A DNA stretch of 64,000 nucleotides, taken from NCBI RefSeq assembly GCF_002895005.1, contig NZ_POWF01000002.1, positions 372,001 through 436,000 on the forward strand, read 5' to 3'. This DNA comes from Hanstruepera neustonica. Lineage in GTDB: Bacteria > Bacteroidota > Bacteroidia > Flavobacteriales > Flavobacteriaceae. Both the position numbers and the translations under genes were made by a program. The notes under the pieces are model-generated. The model was given only the letters and a program-made list of their open reading frames with translations. It was not told the DNA's origin and did no database searches. Below, piece after piece: positions 35,539-44,075 of the stretch; position 1 is the stretch's first letter; the number at the start of each line of letters is the position of its first letter.

Positions 35539-35894
35539 GATTTATATTTTTCTAGACATTTGTTTGTTGTAATAATTAGAGCTCTATCTACGTTTGGCCC
35601 GTCCAAAGTTGAACCATCTGCTCCTTTTATTAAATCTATTGTTAGTAGTTTATATCTTTTATTATTAATTATATTTTTAACATTCTCAGGTGAAGAAATA
35701 ATACCATCAACTACCCAAATAGTAATATTCTCCAATTTATCTATGCCAACATATTCAATAAATTCTTCATAATTTTTTAATGTAATTGGTGAATTATTCT
35801 CAACCAATTCAAAACAACTTTTTTTCTGTTTTGCTGATTTACAATTAAAGATCAACATTAAAAAAAACGACAATAGAGTTAACCTAAGTTTCAC
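35529..35894 (-). CDS. Small lipoprotein inside a kinase/regulator operon
   Basis: A short protein of about 121 residues starting at GTG 35894 (MKLRLTLLSFFLMLIFNCK), with a signal peptide and a Cys in an unusual lipobox (IFNC). A TTG at 35900 is an alternative start. The mature part has no motif I know. It begins within a few bases of the kinase stop and overlaps the response-regulator start by 10 bp, so the three are translated as one chain. It could sense or buffer the kinase signal, but nothing in its sequence shows this. Confidence 0.65.
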   Translation of the reverse strand: MKLRLTLLSFFLMLIFNCKSAKQKKSCFELVENNSPITLKNYEEFIEYVGIDKLENITIWVVDGIISSPENVKNIINNKRYKLLTIDLIKGADGSTLDGPNVDRALIITTNKCLEKYKSWN

Positions 35895-35896
35895 AA

Positions 35897-38050
35897 TCAA
35901 TCCTTTTTTAATGTTACAATTACTGTTGTTCCTACATCTCCTTCTGATTGAAAATCATCGATGGTGACATCTACCTTATCATGGTACATATCATTCAAAA
36001 TAGCAACCCGTTTTTTAATATTACTCATGCCTTTGGAATTGTGTTTTTTCTGGTTCTCCGTTTTTAGTTGCCTCGAGCGTTCACGACCAATGCCATCATC
36101 AATTATGGAAATGGTTATTTCATTTTCACTCTTTTTTTGTAAACTAATCTTCAGGTGTCCTTTTTCGGTTTTGTATCGCAAGCCATGCCACACAGCATTT
36201 TCAATATAAGGCTGTAATAACATAGGAGGTATTTTGTATGACGAAACATCTATGTCCTCATCAATATCAATTGTGTAATCAAATTTTTCCTGAAATCTAA
36301 AATGTTCCAATTGTGTATAGCGTTCTAACAATTCTATTTCCTTTTCTAATGGAATGAAATCTTCTTCGCTGTTTTCTAAAACCGCACGCATTAAGAATGA
36401 AAAATCGGTAAGGTATTTGTTGGCCGTACGCTCGTCGCTTTTTGCTATAAAATCGTTTACAGAATTCAAGGCATTAAAAATAAAATGCGGATTCATTTGA
36501 CTTCTTAGGGACTTCAATGCTAGTAAATTATTGGCTAAGCGTTGTTGTTTGATATATTTATACATAAAATAGGCTGTCACTAACAATAGAGCCAATCCTC
36601 CAATCAAAGAATAGATCCATAACTGCTGACGTTTATTGCGTTCCGTAGTTAGTTGGTATTTACTCTCAGACAACTGTCTATCGGTTTCCAAACTGGCTAT
36701 ACGACTCTGCTTATTAGCAATCTCACGGCTAAATCGTGCTGCCCGAATGATTTCCTGTTCCTTTTTGACATATAACGCTTCAACCAGATTTGTATATTCT
36801 TTATAGGTCTCCAAAGCCTTATTATAGTCTCCAGAACTACTATAAACTTCAGACAATTTTCTAGTAGCATCTTTTTCAACTACCAAATCATTTTTTGATT
36901 TGGCCTCTACTATACTTTTGTCTAAATAGGTTATGGCATTTTCAAAATCATTTTTCAGAAAATATGCATTACCTATTTTATAATTTTGTTTTTGAGTGGT
37001 TAGAGCACTTTCAATTCCAATTACGGAATCTCTTTCAATTTCTCTAATATTTTCAATGGCCTCCTTACGCAATTCAATTTCATCATTAAAGTTTTGTTTA
37101 GTTGCTTTAAAATCTGCGACTTTAACTTTCTCTTCTAAAGCTCTTTTTTTATCCTCTTGAGCAGCTAAATTCAATGAACTTTCAAAATATTCTTCAGCTT
37201 CAACCACATCTCCTTTAGCATCGTAAGTTTGTGCAATTTTTGAGTTTAAATCAATAACCTTTGGTTTTATATCATGCTTTTTTGCAACTTGAAGACCCTT
37301 ATTAAATTCCTCTAAAGCTTTAGAAAAATCTTGCATACTATAATACGTATCACCTTTGCCCTGATATAAAACTGCCAATTGCCAATTTGATAGTTCTTCT
37401 TTGTTTATGTCATTATAAACACTTAAACTTTCTTGATAATTTTTATTATGCCAGTAGGCTTTAGCTAATTTTAATTTAACCTCATTTGCCTGAACACTTT
37501 GCAAACTAATTCGGTAGTTAGTTACGGCTAAATCGTATTGCTTCCAGTGTAAATAAATATCACCCAGAATTTCATAAACTTCCGAATTTTCTTTAACTGA
37601 ACGACTTTCTGCAAGTGCTTGTGTCACAAAACGGATACTCTTTTCAAAATCGGTTTTCAAATAAATACTGGCTGAATCAATTAATGAATTAAATGGCATA
37701 TCGGGTTCATCACTAATTTCTCCTTCACTCGAATAGCGATAGGGAAATACTTCAACCCGTATGCGCTCTTGATTTTTGATAGTATAATAAACGGTTTCAA
37801 AATCCTTATGTTTAATAACAATCTCATCCCCTTTTTTTACTTGTATTCTAAATTCTCCTGAAGCATTAGATGTTGTATAAGCTCCTCCATTCACTTCAAT
37901 ATTGGCATTGGAAACAGGTTTTTGAAATTCACTATCAAAAATAACTCCACGAACAGTGAATGTTTGAGCCGATTGAGAGTTTTGAGCATAAAAACCTTGG
38001 CTGTAACAAACAGCAACCAATAGAACTAATAACTTCAAACCTGCTTTCAT
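35897..38050 (-). CDS. Sensor histidine kinase with TPR sensor domain (LytS/YehU-type)
   Basis: The 717-residue kinase has a signal peptide (1-22), a carboxypeptidase-D regulatory-like beta sandwich (about 28-105), a run of TPR helices (about 145-440), a coiled coil, one membrane helix (about 480-500), and a His_kinase domain with phospho-acceptor His522 in QMNPHFIFNALN. The ATPase domain follows (about 615-715). The layout puts the TPR sensor in the periplasm. It signals to the LytTR regulator downstream. Confidence 0.9.
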   Translation of the reverse strand: MKAGLKLLVLLVAVCYSQGFYAQNSQSAQTFTVRGVIFDSEFQKPVSNANIEVNGGAYTTSNASGEFRIQVKKGDEIVIKHKDFETVYYTIKNQERIRVEVFPYRYSSEGEISDEPDMPFNSLIDSASIYLKTDFEKSIRFVTQALAESRSVKENSEVYEILGDIYLHWKQYDLAVTNYRISLQSVQANEVKLKLAKAYWHNKNYQESLSVYNDINKEELSNWQLAVLYQGKGDTYYSMQDFSKALEEFNKGLQVAKKHDIKPKVIDLNSKIAQTYDAKGDVVEAEEYFESSLNLAAQEDKKRALEEKVKVADFKATKQNFNDEIELRKEAIENIREIERDSVIGIESALTTQKQNYKIGNAYFLKNDFENAITYLDKSIVEAKSKNDLVVEKDATRKLSEVYSSSGDYNKALETYKEYTNLVEALYVKKEQEIIRAARFSREIANKQSRIASLETDRQLSESKYQLTTERNKRQQLWIYSLIGGLALLLVTAYFMYKYIKQQRLANNLLALKSLRSQMNPHFIFNALNSVNDFIAKSDERTANKYLTDFSFLMRAVLENSEEDFIPLEKEIELLERYTQLEHFRFQEKFDYTIDIDEDIDVSSYKIPPMLLQPYIENAVWHGLRYKTEKGHLKISLQKKSENEITISIIDDGIGRERSRQLKTENQKKHNSKGMSNIKKRVAILNDMYHDKVDVTIDDFQSEGDVGTTVIVTLKKD

Positions 38051-38349
38051 GATTTAAGAAATGAATTGTATAAACATACATACTTTCAAGTTTAAAATAA
38101 AATGCTCAACCTTTATTTTAAGTGCTTTGCTCAACAAAATAGACCCAATGACAAATTGAAAGTAGGGTTTAACTCAATTAAATAACCTATTGACTCATTA
38201 TAGGTTTTATAAAAAATAGTTTCATCATAAATTAGTCTGGCATTCAAACATTATATGAAATAGAAAATTTAGAAATTACTGCGGAGAAAATTGCAATAAA
38301 AAACGCCTTGAAAATCAAGGCGTTTTTTTATTTTTTTAAAGACTCATTG
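38051..38349. other. Intergenic spacer between the PorP/SprF-like and kinase genes
   Basis: AT-rich DNA with no open frame above 30 codons that looks like a gene. Apart from the terminator at 38298-38327, no promoter with both core boxes was found for the kinase gene. Confidence 0.5.
38298..38327 (-). terminator. Terminator of the PorP/SprF-like gene
   Basis: AAAAAACGCCTTG-AAAAT-CAAGGCGTTTTTT (7-bp GC-rich core extended by A/T pairs). The T-run on the minus strand follows the stem, so it ends transcription of the gene at 38350. Confidence 0.85.
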
Positions 38350-39351
38350 TTAATTAACAGCAGGACAGTTACAGTGATAACGTTCTTTCTTACAACTAAA
38401 ATTATAGCCTAATGTTATTTGATGAAAGCCACCATTGTTAAATACAATAGAATTTGCTTGATAGGCATAAGTATATGCAAACATAAATTGATTATAGTTA
38501 ATACCTACAAGAGGCGAAATTAATTGTAATTTTTGACTGCTTACACTACCATTATCATAGTATTCGGCTCCATCAAAACTTCTACGATAAGATAGTCCCG
38601 CCCAAAGTTTTCCAAAGTCCATTTCTTTGTATGCTTTAAAATTGACATCAATAGACGATTCTTTAGTAGCATCTCTGTATTGATACATTAACGATGGCTC
38701 AAAACTCCATTCACTACCAAACTTACCAAAAACATAACCTGCTGATAATAAATAACGTCTTAAATTACTGGTAATCTCCAAATCGTTATTGATACCTTCA
38801 TTTTTAAGTATATTTTTCACAGTAGCGTGGGCATAAAAATTATATAAATGATAGGAAAATCCGAAGTCAATGTTGAAGTTAGTTGAACTTTGTTCAATAC
38901 CAGAAATTAATCTATCAGGTAATTCATTTATAAATTGAGTTTCATCTAACTTATACTGAATGGCACCAACACTTAATCCAAATGACAACATATTCAAGTC
39001 TATCTCATTTCTCGAAAATAAAATATGGTGCGCATAGGTAATATATCCTCCAGTTTGTGAATGAAATCCATTTTGGTCAGTATAAAACATAGCACCAATA
39101 CCCGAATCTGACTCACCAATTCTTCCATTAGCGCTTAACGTTAATAATTTTGGTGCATTTTCATGACCAAACCACTGCTGACGACCAGTCATTCTAATTT
39201 TGGCACAATTGGCCGCACCAGCCATTGAGGGGTGAATTAAGTAATAATTATCCGTAAGGTAGTCCGTATATATTGGAAGTCCTTCTTGCCCGTTAACTAA
39301 CTGGGCAAATAGGGTAATGATTGCTATTAAACAAAACCTTTTAAATCTCAT
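38350..39351 (-). CDS. PorP/SprF-family T9SS outer-membrane protein
   Basis: The protein (333 residues from ATG 39351) has a signal peptide ending in VNGQEG and the PorP/SprF hallmark near the N terminus: PIYTDYLTDNYYLIHPSMAG, then RQQWFGH. The rest is a beta-barrel of about 14 strands. Family members anchor T9SS substrates (such as SprB-type adhesins) at the outer membrane. No large adhesin gene is adjacent, so its partner is unknown. An ATG nine codons upstream lies in the probable leader. Confidence 0.88.
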   Translation of the reverse strand: MRFKRFCLIAIITLFAQLVNGQEGLPIYTDYLTDNYYLIHPSMAGAANCAKIRMTGRQQWFGHENAPKLLTLSANGRIGESDSGIGAMFYTDQNGFHSQTGGYITYAHHILFSRNEIDLNMLSFGLSVGAIQYKLDETQFINELPDRLISGIEQSSTNFNIDFGFSYHLYNFYAHATVKNILKNEGINNDLEITSNLRRYLLSAGYVFGKFGSEWSFEPSLMYQYRDATKESSIDVNFKAYKEMDFGKLWAGLSYRRSFDGAEYYDNGSVSSQKLQLISPLVGINYNQFMFAYTYAYQANSIVFNNGGFHQITLGYNFSCKKERYHCNCPAVN

Positions 39352-39440
39352 AGTCTTTTTTTCAAGGTAGATTGGCATACATAAATGGCTTTTAACCTAT
39401 ATAAACTCCATTTTTTTGATAAAATTATAAATCAAAACTC

Positions 39441-39469
39441 CAAATATATAAAATTACTTTTTATCCAAA
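39441..39469 (-). promoter_or_regulatory. Promoter of the PorP/SprF-like gene
   Basis: On the minus strand TTTG (39466-39469), 17 bp, then TATATTTG (39441-39448), an exact match at the short end of the spacing range. The leader would be about 85 nt. Confidence 0.6.
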
Positions 39470-39560
39470 GCATTTAGAATAGTTAAAGCCTTTTAATATT
39501 CCGAAATATTAAAACAATCTTTAATCTCAAAATTCAAATGTTTAGATGCTTATCTTTTAG

Positions 39561-39568
39561 TATTTTTG
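39561..39568 (+). promoter_or_regulatory. Candidate -7 element of the nfu gene
   Basis: TATTTTTG fits TANNTTTG. It ends only 15 bp before the ATG, so the mRNA would have a leader of about 10 nt. The box also rules out the longer in-frame TTG start at 39566. Confidence 0.5.
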
Positions 39569-39583
39569 CAAAAAATAATTATT

Positions 39584-40486
39584 ATGAATTCCTACATAGT
39601 TTCAATTAAAGAGACTTCCAACGATACTATTATAAAATTTGAACTTAACAAGTTCATCACAAACCATCAAAGTTTTGAGTACAACAACATTGACGAGGCT
39701 AAAAATTCGCCCTTAGCACAACAATTATTCTATTTGCCTTTTGTTAAAAAAGTTTATATAACCAGTCATTTTATTGCCATTGAACGTTTCAGCATTGCGG
39801 AGTGGCAAGATGTGCAAGAAGAGGTTGCCACACAAATACAAGATTATCTTAATTCTGGAGGTATTGTGATCAATGAGACCGAAACAACTAAAAAAGTTCC
39901 TGTAACGGTTTATGCTGAAAGTACACCTAATCCAGCAGTTCTCAAGTTTGTTGCCAACAAAAAATTGGTTACAGCCACTTACGAATTCACCTCTATTGAT
40001 GAAGCTAAATTATCACCGCTTGCTAAAGAATTATTCCATTTTCCTTTTGTTAAAAGTGTTTTTATTGAGGACAATTATATATCTGTTACTAAATATGATA
40101 TTGCGGAATGGGAAACCATTACCATGGAAATACGTGAGTTTATAAGGGCTTATATTGAACAAGGCAAAGATGTTGTTGATGCACATGCTCCTGAAGTTTT
40201 AAAAACCACAACCGAAGCTTTGGATAAATCTTTTGAAGCATTAGACGACACTTCTAAAGAAATAGTCAATATCATTGAAGAATTTATTAAACCAGCTGTG
40301 GCTAGTGATGGCGGCAATATTAAATTCGAATCCTATAACCCTTCCAGCAAACTGGTTAAAGTTATTTTACAAGGTGCTTGCAGTGGTTGTCCATCCTCAA
40401 CTTTTACTCTTAAAAATGGCATTGAAAACATGCTTAAGGAAATGCTCAATGGAAAAGTAGAAACCGTTGAAGCTATCAATGGTTAG
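39584..40486 (+). CDS. Nfu-type Fe-S cluster scaffold with duplicated N-terminal domain
   Basis: The 300-residue protein carries two copies of the Nfu N-terminal domain (about 5-95 and 108-195; each has a SPLA(Q/K)(Q/E)LF-FPFVK segment), and a C-terminal NifU domain with C266xxC269 (GACSGCPS). The CxxC pair binds and delivers a [4Fe-4S] cluster between two monomers. The N-terminal duplication is a Bacteroidota variant. No isc/suf genes are nearby; it is a single unit. Confidence 0.9.
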   Translation: MNSYIVSIKETSNDTIIKFELNKFITNHQSFEYNNIDEAKNSPLAQQLFYLPFVKKVYITSHFIAIERFSIAEWQDVQEEVATQIQDYLNSGGIVINETETTKKVPVTVYAESTPNPAVLKFVANKKLVTATYEFTSIDEAKLSPLAKELFHFPFVKSVFIEDNYISVTKYDIAEWETITMEIREFIRAYIEQGKDVVDAHAPEVLKTTTEALDKSFEALDDTSKEIVNIIEEFIKPAVASDGGNIKFESYNPSSKLVKVILQGACSGCPSSTFTLKNGIENMLKEMLNGKVETVEAING

Positions 40487-40566
40487 AATCGTGACTTTTT
40501 ACTTTTTTATGTGTCAGAAAAAATAGTTAACTTTAAGTAATCTCAAATTAAAATTTAAAAACTATT

Positions 40567-40767
40567 ATGGCAGTATTAAAAGTAATTGAAGTATTATCAA
40601 ATTCTGATAAAAGTTGGGAAGATGCAACTAAAAAAGCAGTTAAGGAAGCTTCTAAAACAGTCAAAAATATCAAATCCGTTTATGTAAAAGAACAAAGTGC
40701 GATAGTAAACGGCAATGACGTTACCGAGTTTAGAGTAAATCTAAAATTGACTTTTGAAGTAAAATAA
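40567..40767 (+). CDS. Dodecin family flavin-binding protein
   Basis: The 66-residue protein matches dodecin: VLKVIEVLSNSDKSWEDATKKAV, then a TVKNI and a C-terminal strand VTEFRVNLKLTFEV. Dodecins form hollow dodecamers that store flavin or CoA. Trp17 (SW motif) stacks on the flavin. A terminator follows directly. Confidence 0.93.
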   Translation: MAVLKVIEVLSNSDKSWEDATKKAVKEASKTVKNIKSVYVKEQSAIVNGNDVTEFRVNLKLTFEVK

Positions 40768-40777
40768 ATTATATTGG

Positions 40778-40803
40778 AAGCGCCACAAAAAGGCGCTTTT
40801 TTA
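40778..40803 (+). terminator. Terminator after the dodecin gene
   Basis: AAGCGCC-ACAAAAA-GGCGCTT followed by T5, within ten bases of the dodecin stop and ending four bases before the next start codon. Confidence 0.85.
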
Positions 40804-40807
40804 TTTG

Positions 40808-41164
40808 ATGAATAACATTATTACCATTCTTATTTTTTTTGTGGCTTTAGAACATTTCTACTTTTTAACTTTGGAAATGTTCTTGTGGACCAAGCCAAAG
40901 GGTATTAAAACTTTTGGTTTAAAATCAAAATCATATGCCGAAGAAACCAAAGTATTGGCAGCTAATCAAGGCCTATATAATGGGTTTTTGGCACTAGGTC
41001 TCCTATTTGCACATTTTATTGAAAGCTTACCTTTTATTTGCTTCTTTTTAGGCTGTGTTATTGTTGCTGGAGTTTATGGCGCATTTTCCACAAAAAAAAT
41101 AAAACTGTTTTATGTGCAATCCCTACCTGCTATTCTGGCGCTTCTGTTAATAATGTTTAATTAA
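40808..41164 (+). CDS. DUF1304-family membrane protein
   Basis: The 118-residue protein has four predicted helices and the DUF1304 pattern: an N-terminal ALEHFYFLTLEMFLW, NQGLYNGFLALGL in the middle and GVYGAFSTKK. The family is small, membrane-embedded and uncharacterised. I used the ATG at 40808; a TTG one codon earlier is in frame. It starts four bases after a strong terminator. Confidence 0.82.
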   Translation: MNNIITILIFFVALEHFYFLTLEMFLWTKPKGIKTFGLKSKSYAEETKVLAANQGLYNGFLALGLLFAHFIESLPFICFFLGCVIVAGVYGAFSTKKIKLFYVQSLPAILALLLIMFN

Positions 41165-41174
41165 CATCTAATCA

Positions 41175-41205
41175 TTTATAAAGTTTAATCTGATTGCTAA
41201 ATTTG
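41175..41205 (+). promoter_or_regulatory. Promoter of the MscS gene
   Basis: TTTA (41175-41178), 19 bp, then TAAATTTG (41198-41205). One mismatch in the upstream box; leader about 20 nt. Confidence 0.6.
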
Positions 41206-41231
41206 TAAATCAATAAATTAACAACAAAAAC

Positions 41232-42050
41232 ATGGAAAACATCGATTTAAGTAAATGGACTGAAATGGGTATGAATATCATAACTACCTATGGAATAAAA
41301 ATAATAGGCGCTATAATCATATGGATTATAGGTTCATGGATCATTAAAAAAATGATCAAAGCTGTAAAAAGAGTCATGACTAAAAGTAATTATGAGGAAA
41401 GTCTTCAAAAATTCCTCTTAAATCTGATAGGCTGGGCGTTAAAAATCCTGCTTATTTTGGCTATTTTATCCCAATTGGGTATTGAAACCACTTCATTTGC
41501 TGCAATACTAGCAGCGGCTGGTTTAGCCGTTGGTATGGCATTACAGGGTTCACTGGGCAATTTTGCTGGAGGTGTATTATTGATGATTTTTAAGCCTATA
41601 AAAATTGGTGATTTGATTGAAGCTCAAGGCGAAATTGGCGTTGTCAAAGAAATAGAAATTTTCACAACCAAACTGACAGGCTTATCTAACAAGGAAATCA
41701 TTATCCCTAACGGTGCATTGTCCAATGGTAATATTGTAAACTACACAACTGAAGGAACCCGAAGAGTGGATTTGGTATTTGGCGTGAGTTATGATGCTGA
41801 TATCAAACAAACCAAGAATGTTATCATGAATGTATTAACATCACATCCAATGATATTAAAGGACCCTGCTCCCGCAGTTACAGTTTTAGAATTAGCAGAT
41901 AGCTCTGTAAACTTTGCAACAAGACCTTGGTGTAAGACGGAAGATTACTGGACCGTATATTTTGATGTAACCGAACAAGTCAAAGAAGCTCTAGATGCGG
42001 CCGGTATTGAAATTCCTTACCCACACCAAGTTGAAATACACAAAGAATAA
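41232..42050 (+). CDS. Small-conductance mechanosensitive channel (MscS)
   Basis: The 272-residue channel has N-terminal helices (18-40, 65-85) and the pore helix AAAGLAVGMALQGSLGNFAGG (about 93-113) with the Gly/Ala spacing that MscS needs for gating. Then come the beta domain (IGDLIEAQGEIGVVKEI) and a C-terminal vestibule domain. It releases solutes on osmotic downshock. The length is that of the minimal MscS type. Confidence 0.93.
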   Translation: MENIDLSKWTEMGMNIITTYGIKIIGAIIIWIIGSWIIKKMIKAVKRVMTKSNYEESLQKFLLNLIGWALKILLILAILSQLGIETTSFAAILAAAGLAVGMALQGSLGNFAGGVLLMIFKPIKIGDLIEAQGEIGVVKEIEIFTTKLTGLSNKEIIIPNGALSNGNIVNYTTEGTRRVDLVFGVSYDADIKQTKNVIMNVLTSHPMILKDPAPAVTVLELADSSVNFATRPWCKTEDYWTVYFDVTEQVKEALDAAGIEIPYPHQVEIHKE

Positions 42051-42055
42051 GTAAG

Positions 42056-42730
42056 TTATTTTGATTTAGGCTTTAAGGCCACAAAGTCTTTTAAATAATA
42101 AGGTTCAAAATAAGCGACATCTTCAGTGTCGCTTATTTGATATTTGGCATAAGCCAAAGCACTCATTTGATCAGCAGATGGTAGTTTGTCTTCAATAAAA
42201 ATGGCATTATCACTCGATAGCAATGATTTGGTTTTTCCAACACCGCTTCCAATAAAGTGTACTAAATCATTTTTCAAAAATTCCTCATAAGAAGACTCCT
42301 CAAGAATTTCAGCTTCAATCCCTCTCATAGAGACATGATTAAAATCGAATATTTCTGAATAAACTTCCATACGCCTAGCATCTAACATCGGGACAATAAG
42401 CCCTCTTTTAGCATGGACTTGATGTGCTAAAGATTCTAAAGTAGAAACACTAATTAACGGAATATTCAATGCAAAACAAAGACCTTTAGCAGCCGAAACA
42501 CCTATTCTTAATCCTGTGTAAGAACCTGGTCCTTTACTCACGGCTATGGCGTCAATATCGGTTTTCTTAATATCGTTCTCTACTAAGATATCCTCAATAA
42601 AAACATGGAGCTTTTCAGCATGGGAAAAACCATCCTTATAATCTTCCTTTAAAGCAAAAGTCTCTCCATTCTTAGAAAGAGAGACCGAGCAGTTTGTTGT
42701 AGCTGTTTCTATGCTTAATATTATAGCCAA
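42056..42730 (-). CDS. tsaB: tRNA t6A synthesis protein TsaB
   Basis: The 224-residue ASKHA-fold protein is the TsaB partner of TsaD in threonylcarbamoyl-A37 tRNA modification. Hallmarks: LSIETATTNCSVSL at the N terminus and KGPGSYTGLRIGVSAAKGL at about 68-86. The start is a TTG one base after the tolC-family stop (no ATG fits the domain start), so its translation is probably coupled to the efflux operon. Confidence 0.9.
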   Translation of the reverse strand: MAIILSIETATTNCSVSLSKNGETFALKEDYKDGFSHAEKLHVFIEDILVENDIKKTDIDAIAVSKGPGSYTGLRIGVSAAKGLCFALNIPLISVSTLESLAHQVHAKRGLIVPMLDARRMEVYSEIFDFNHVSMRGIEAEILEESSYEEFLKNDLVHFIGSGVGKTKSLLSSDNAIFIEDKLPSADQMSALAYAKYQISDTEDVAYFEPYYLKDFVALKPKSK

Positions 42731-42731
42731 G

Positions 42732-44075
42732 TTATTGGGTTATTGGTTTACCAAGATAGAAATCTAACACTTTTGTTTTAAACACAAAATCATATTTAGC
42801 ATTTATTAATCGGGATTGTGCATTTATAAGCTGAATTCTAGACTGCTCCAAATCAAAGGAGTTCATTGAACCCAAGTTATAACGTTCTTGAGAATTTTGA
42901 AATGCCAACTGTTGCGCCTCTCTAGACTTTTTTGCTGCTTCATAAGCCTTTAAAGCCGCTTGGGCATCCGTAAAAGCCCTTTGAATGTTACTTTCTAAAT
43001 CTAATTTAGCTTGTTCTAAATTTAGTTTTGCATTGTCTTCTCGAATTTGAGCTTGGGCAACAGCAGTTTTATTTTGGTATTGAGAAAAAATGGGTATACT
43101 TACATTCAAGTTTAAAGTATGACCTTTGTTTATATCCAACTCTTTAAAAAATGCATCTTTTCTTAAATCGTTTTTTGATTCACTCCAAACTGACCCAAAA
43201 CCATAACTAAATCCAACCGAAGGGTAATATCCTGATTTCGATATTTCTCTACCAAGTATAGCATTTTCAATGTCTTTTTCGGCAACTTTTATTTCATATC
43301 GATTTGAATAAGCATAGTCCAGTATAGAACTAATATCATTGTACATCAATGCTGCAGACGGACTGTCTATCTCAATTATTTCCACTTCAAAACCATCAAA
43401 TGGTAGTTGTAATAATTGCGACAAGCTCAATAATGCTAAATTATAGTTGTTTTCTGCAATAGTCAAGTTTTGTTCATCACTGCTTAAGGTCGCCTCAACG
43501 TCATAAATATTAGCCCGTGGCTGCACTCCAGCATCAACCAATTCTCTTACCTGATCTAATTGTTTTTGCGAAAAATCTACTTGGGCTTCAGCTGTTTCTA
43601 GGTTTTCCTTGTTAAATAATACATTTAAATATGTATTAACAACATTCAACGAAATATCATCTTTAATACGTTTTAACTCTAGTTCATTTCTCTCAAGAGT
43701 TATTAGAGATTGTTTATAGATATTAAGCGTTCTAAAACCATTAAAAACGTTTTGATTAACACTAAAATTATAGCTAAATGAGTTAGTTGTTTGATTACTA
43801 ACTCTTCTATTAGACACAGGATCAAAACCAGAACCAATAGTTAACCTTTCTCCTAAACCACCAGAAACCGAAGGAAGAAAACCTCCTTTATTAGCAATTA
43901 CATCTTGCTCATTAATTAAAAGTGTGTTCTCGCCTTGCTGAACTGATATATTATTTTCCAACGCATAATTTACACATTCCTCCAAGGTCCAGACTTTTTT
44001 GTCTTGCGCTTGTGTAAAAGCTGAAAACAGTATTGTAAAAACTAATATTAAACCTTTTCTATTATTCATCTTCAT
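42732..44075 (-). CDS. TolC-family outer-membrane efflux protein
   Basis: The protein (447 residues from the ATG at 44075) has a signal peptide (to AFTQAQ) and the TolC duplicated pattern: WTLEECVNYALENN at the start, then repeated long coiled helices with NTYLNVLFNKENLETAEAQ and (later half) EQSRIQLINAQSRL. It forms the outer-membrane exit duct for the MacAB-like pump encoded upstream. It overlaps the adaptor gene by 14 bp; the longer ORF start at 44120 lies inside the adaptor gene. Confidence 0.9.
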   Translation of the reverse strand: MKMNNRKGLILVFTILFSAFTQAQDKKVWTLEECVNYALENNISVQQGENTLLINEQDVIANKGGFLPSVSGGLGERLTIGSGFDPVSNRRVSNQTTNSFSYNFSVNQNVFNGFRTLNIYKQSLITLERNELELKRIKDDISLNVVNTYLNVLFNKENLETAEAQVDFSQKQLDQVRELVDAGVQPRANIYDVEATLSSDEQNLTIAENNYNLALLSLSQLLQLPFDGFEVEIIEIDSPSAALMYNDISSILDYAYSNRYEIKVAEKDIENAILGREISKSGYYPSVGFSYGFGSVWSESKNDLRKDAFFKELDINKGHTLNLNVSIPIFSQYQNKTAVAQAQIREDNAKLNLEQAKLDLESNIQRAFTDAQAALKAYEAAKKSREAQQLAFQNSQERYNLGSMNSFDLEQSRIQLINAQSRLINAKYDFVFKTKVLDFYLGKPITQ

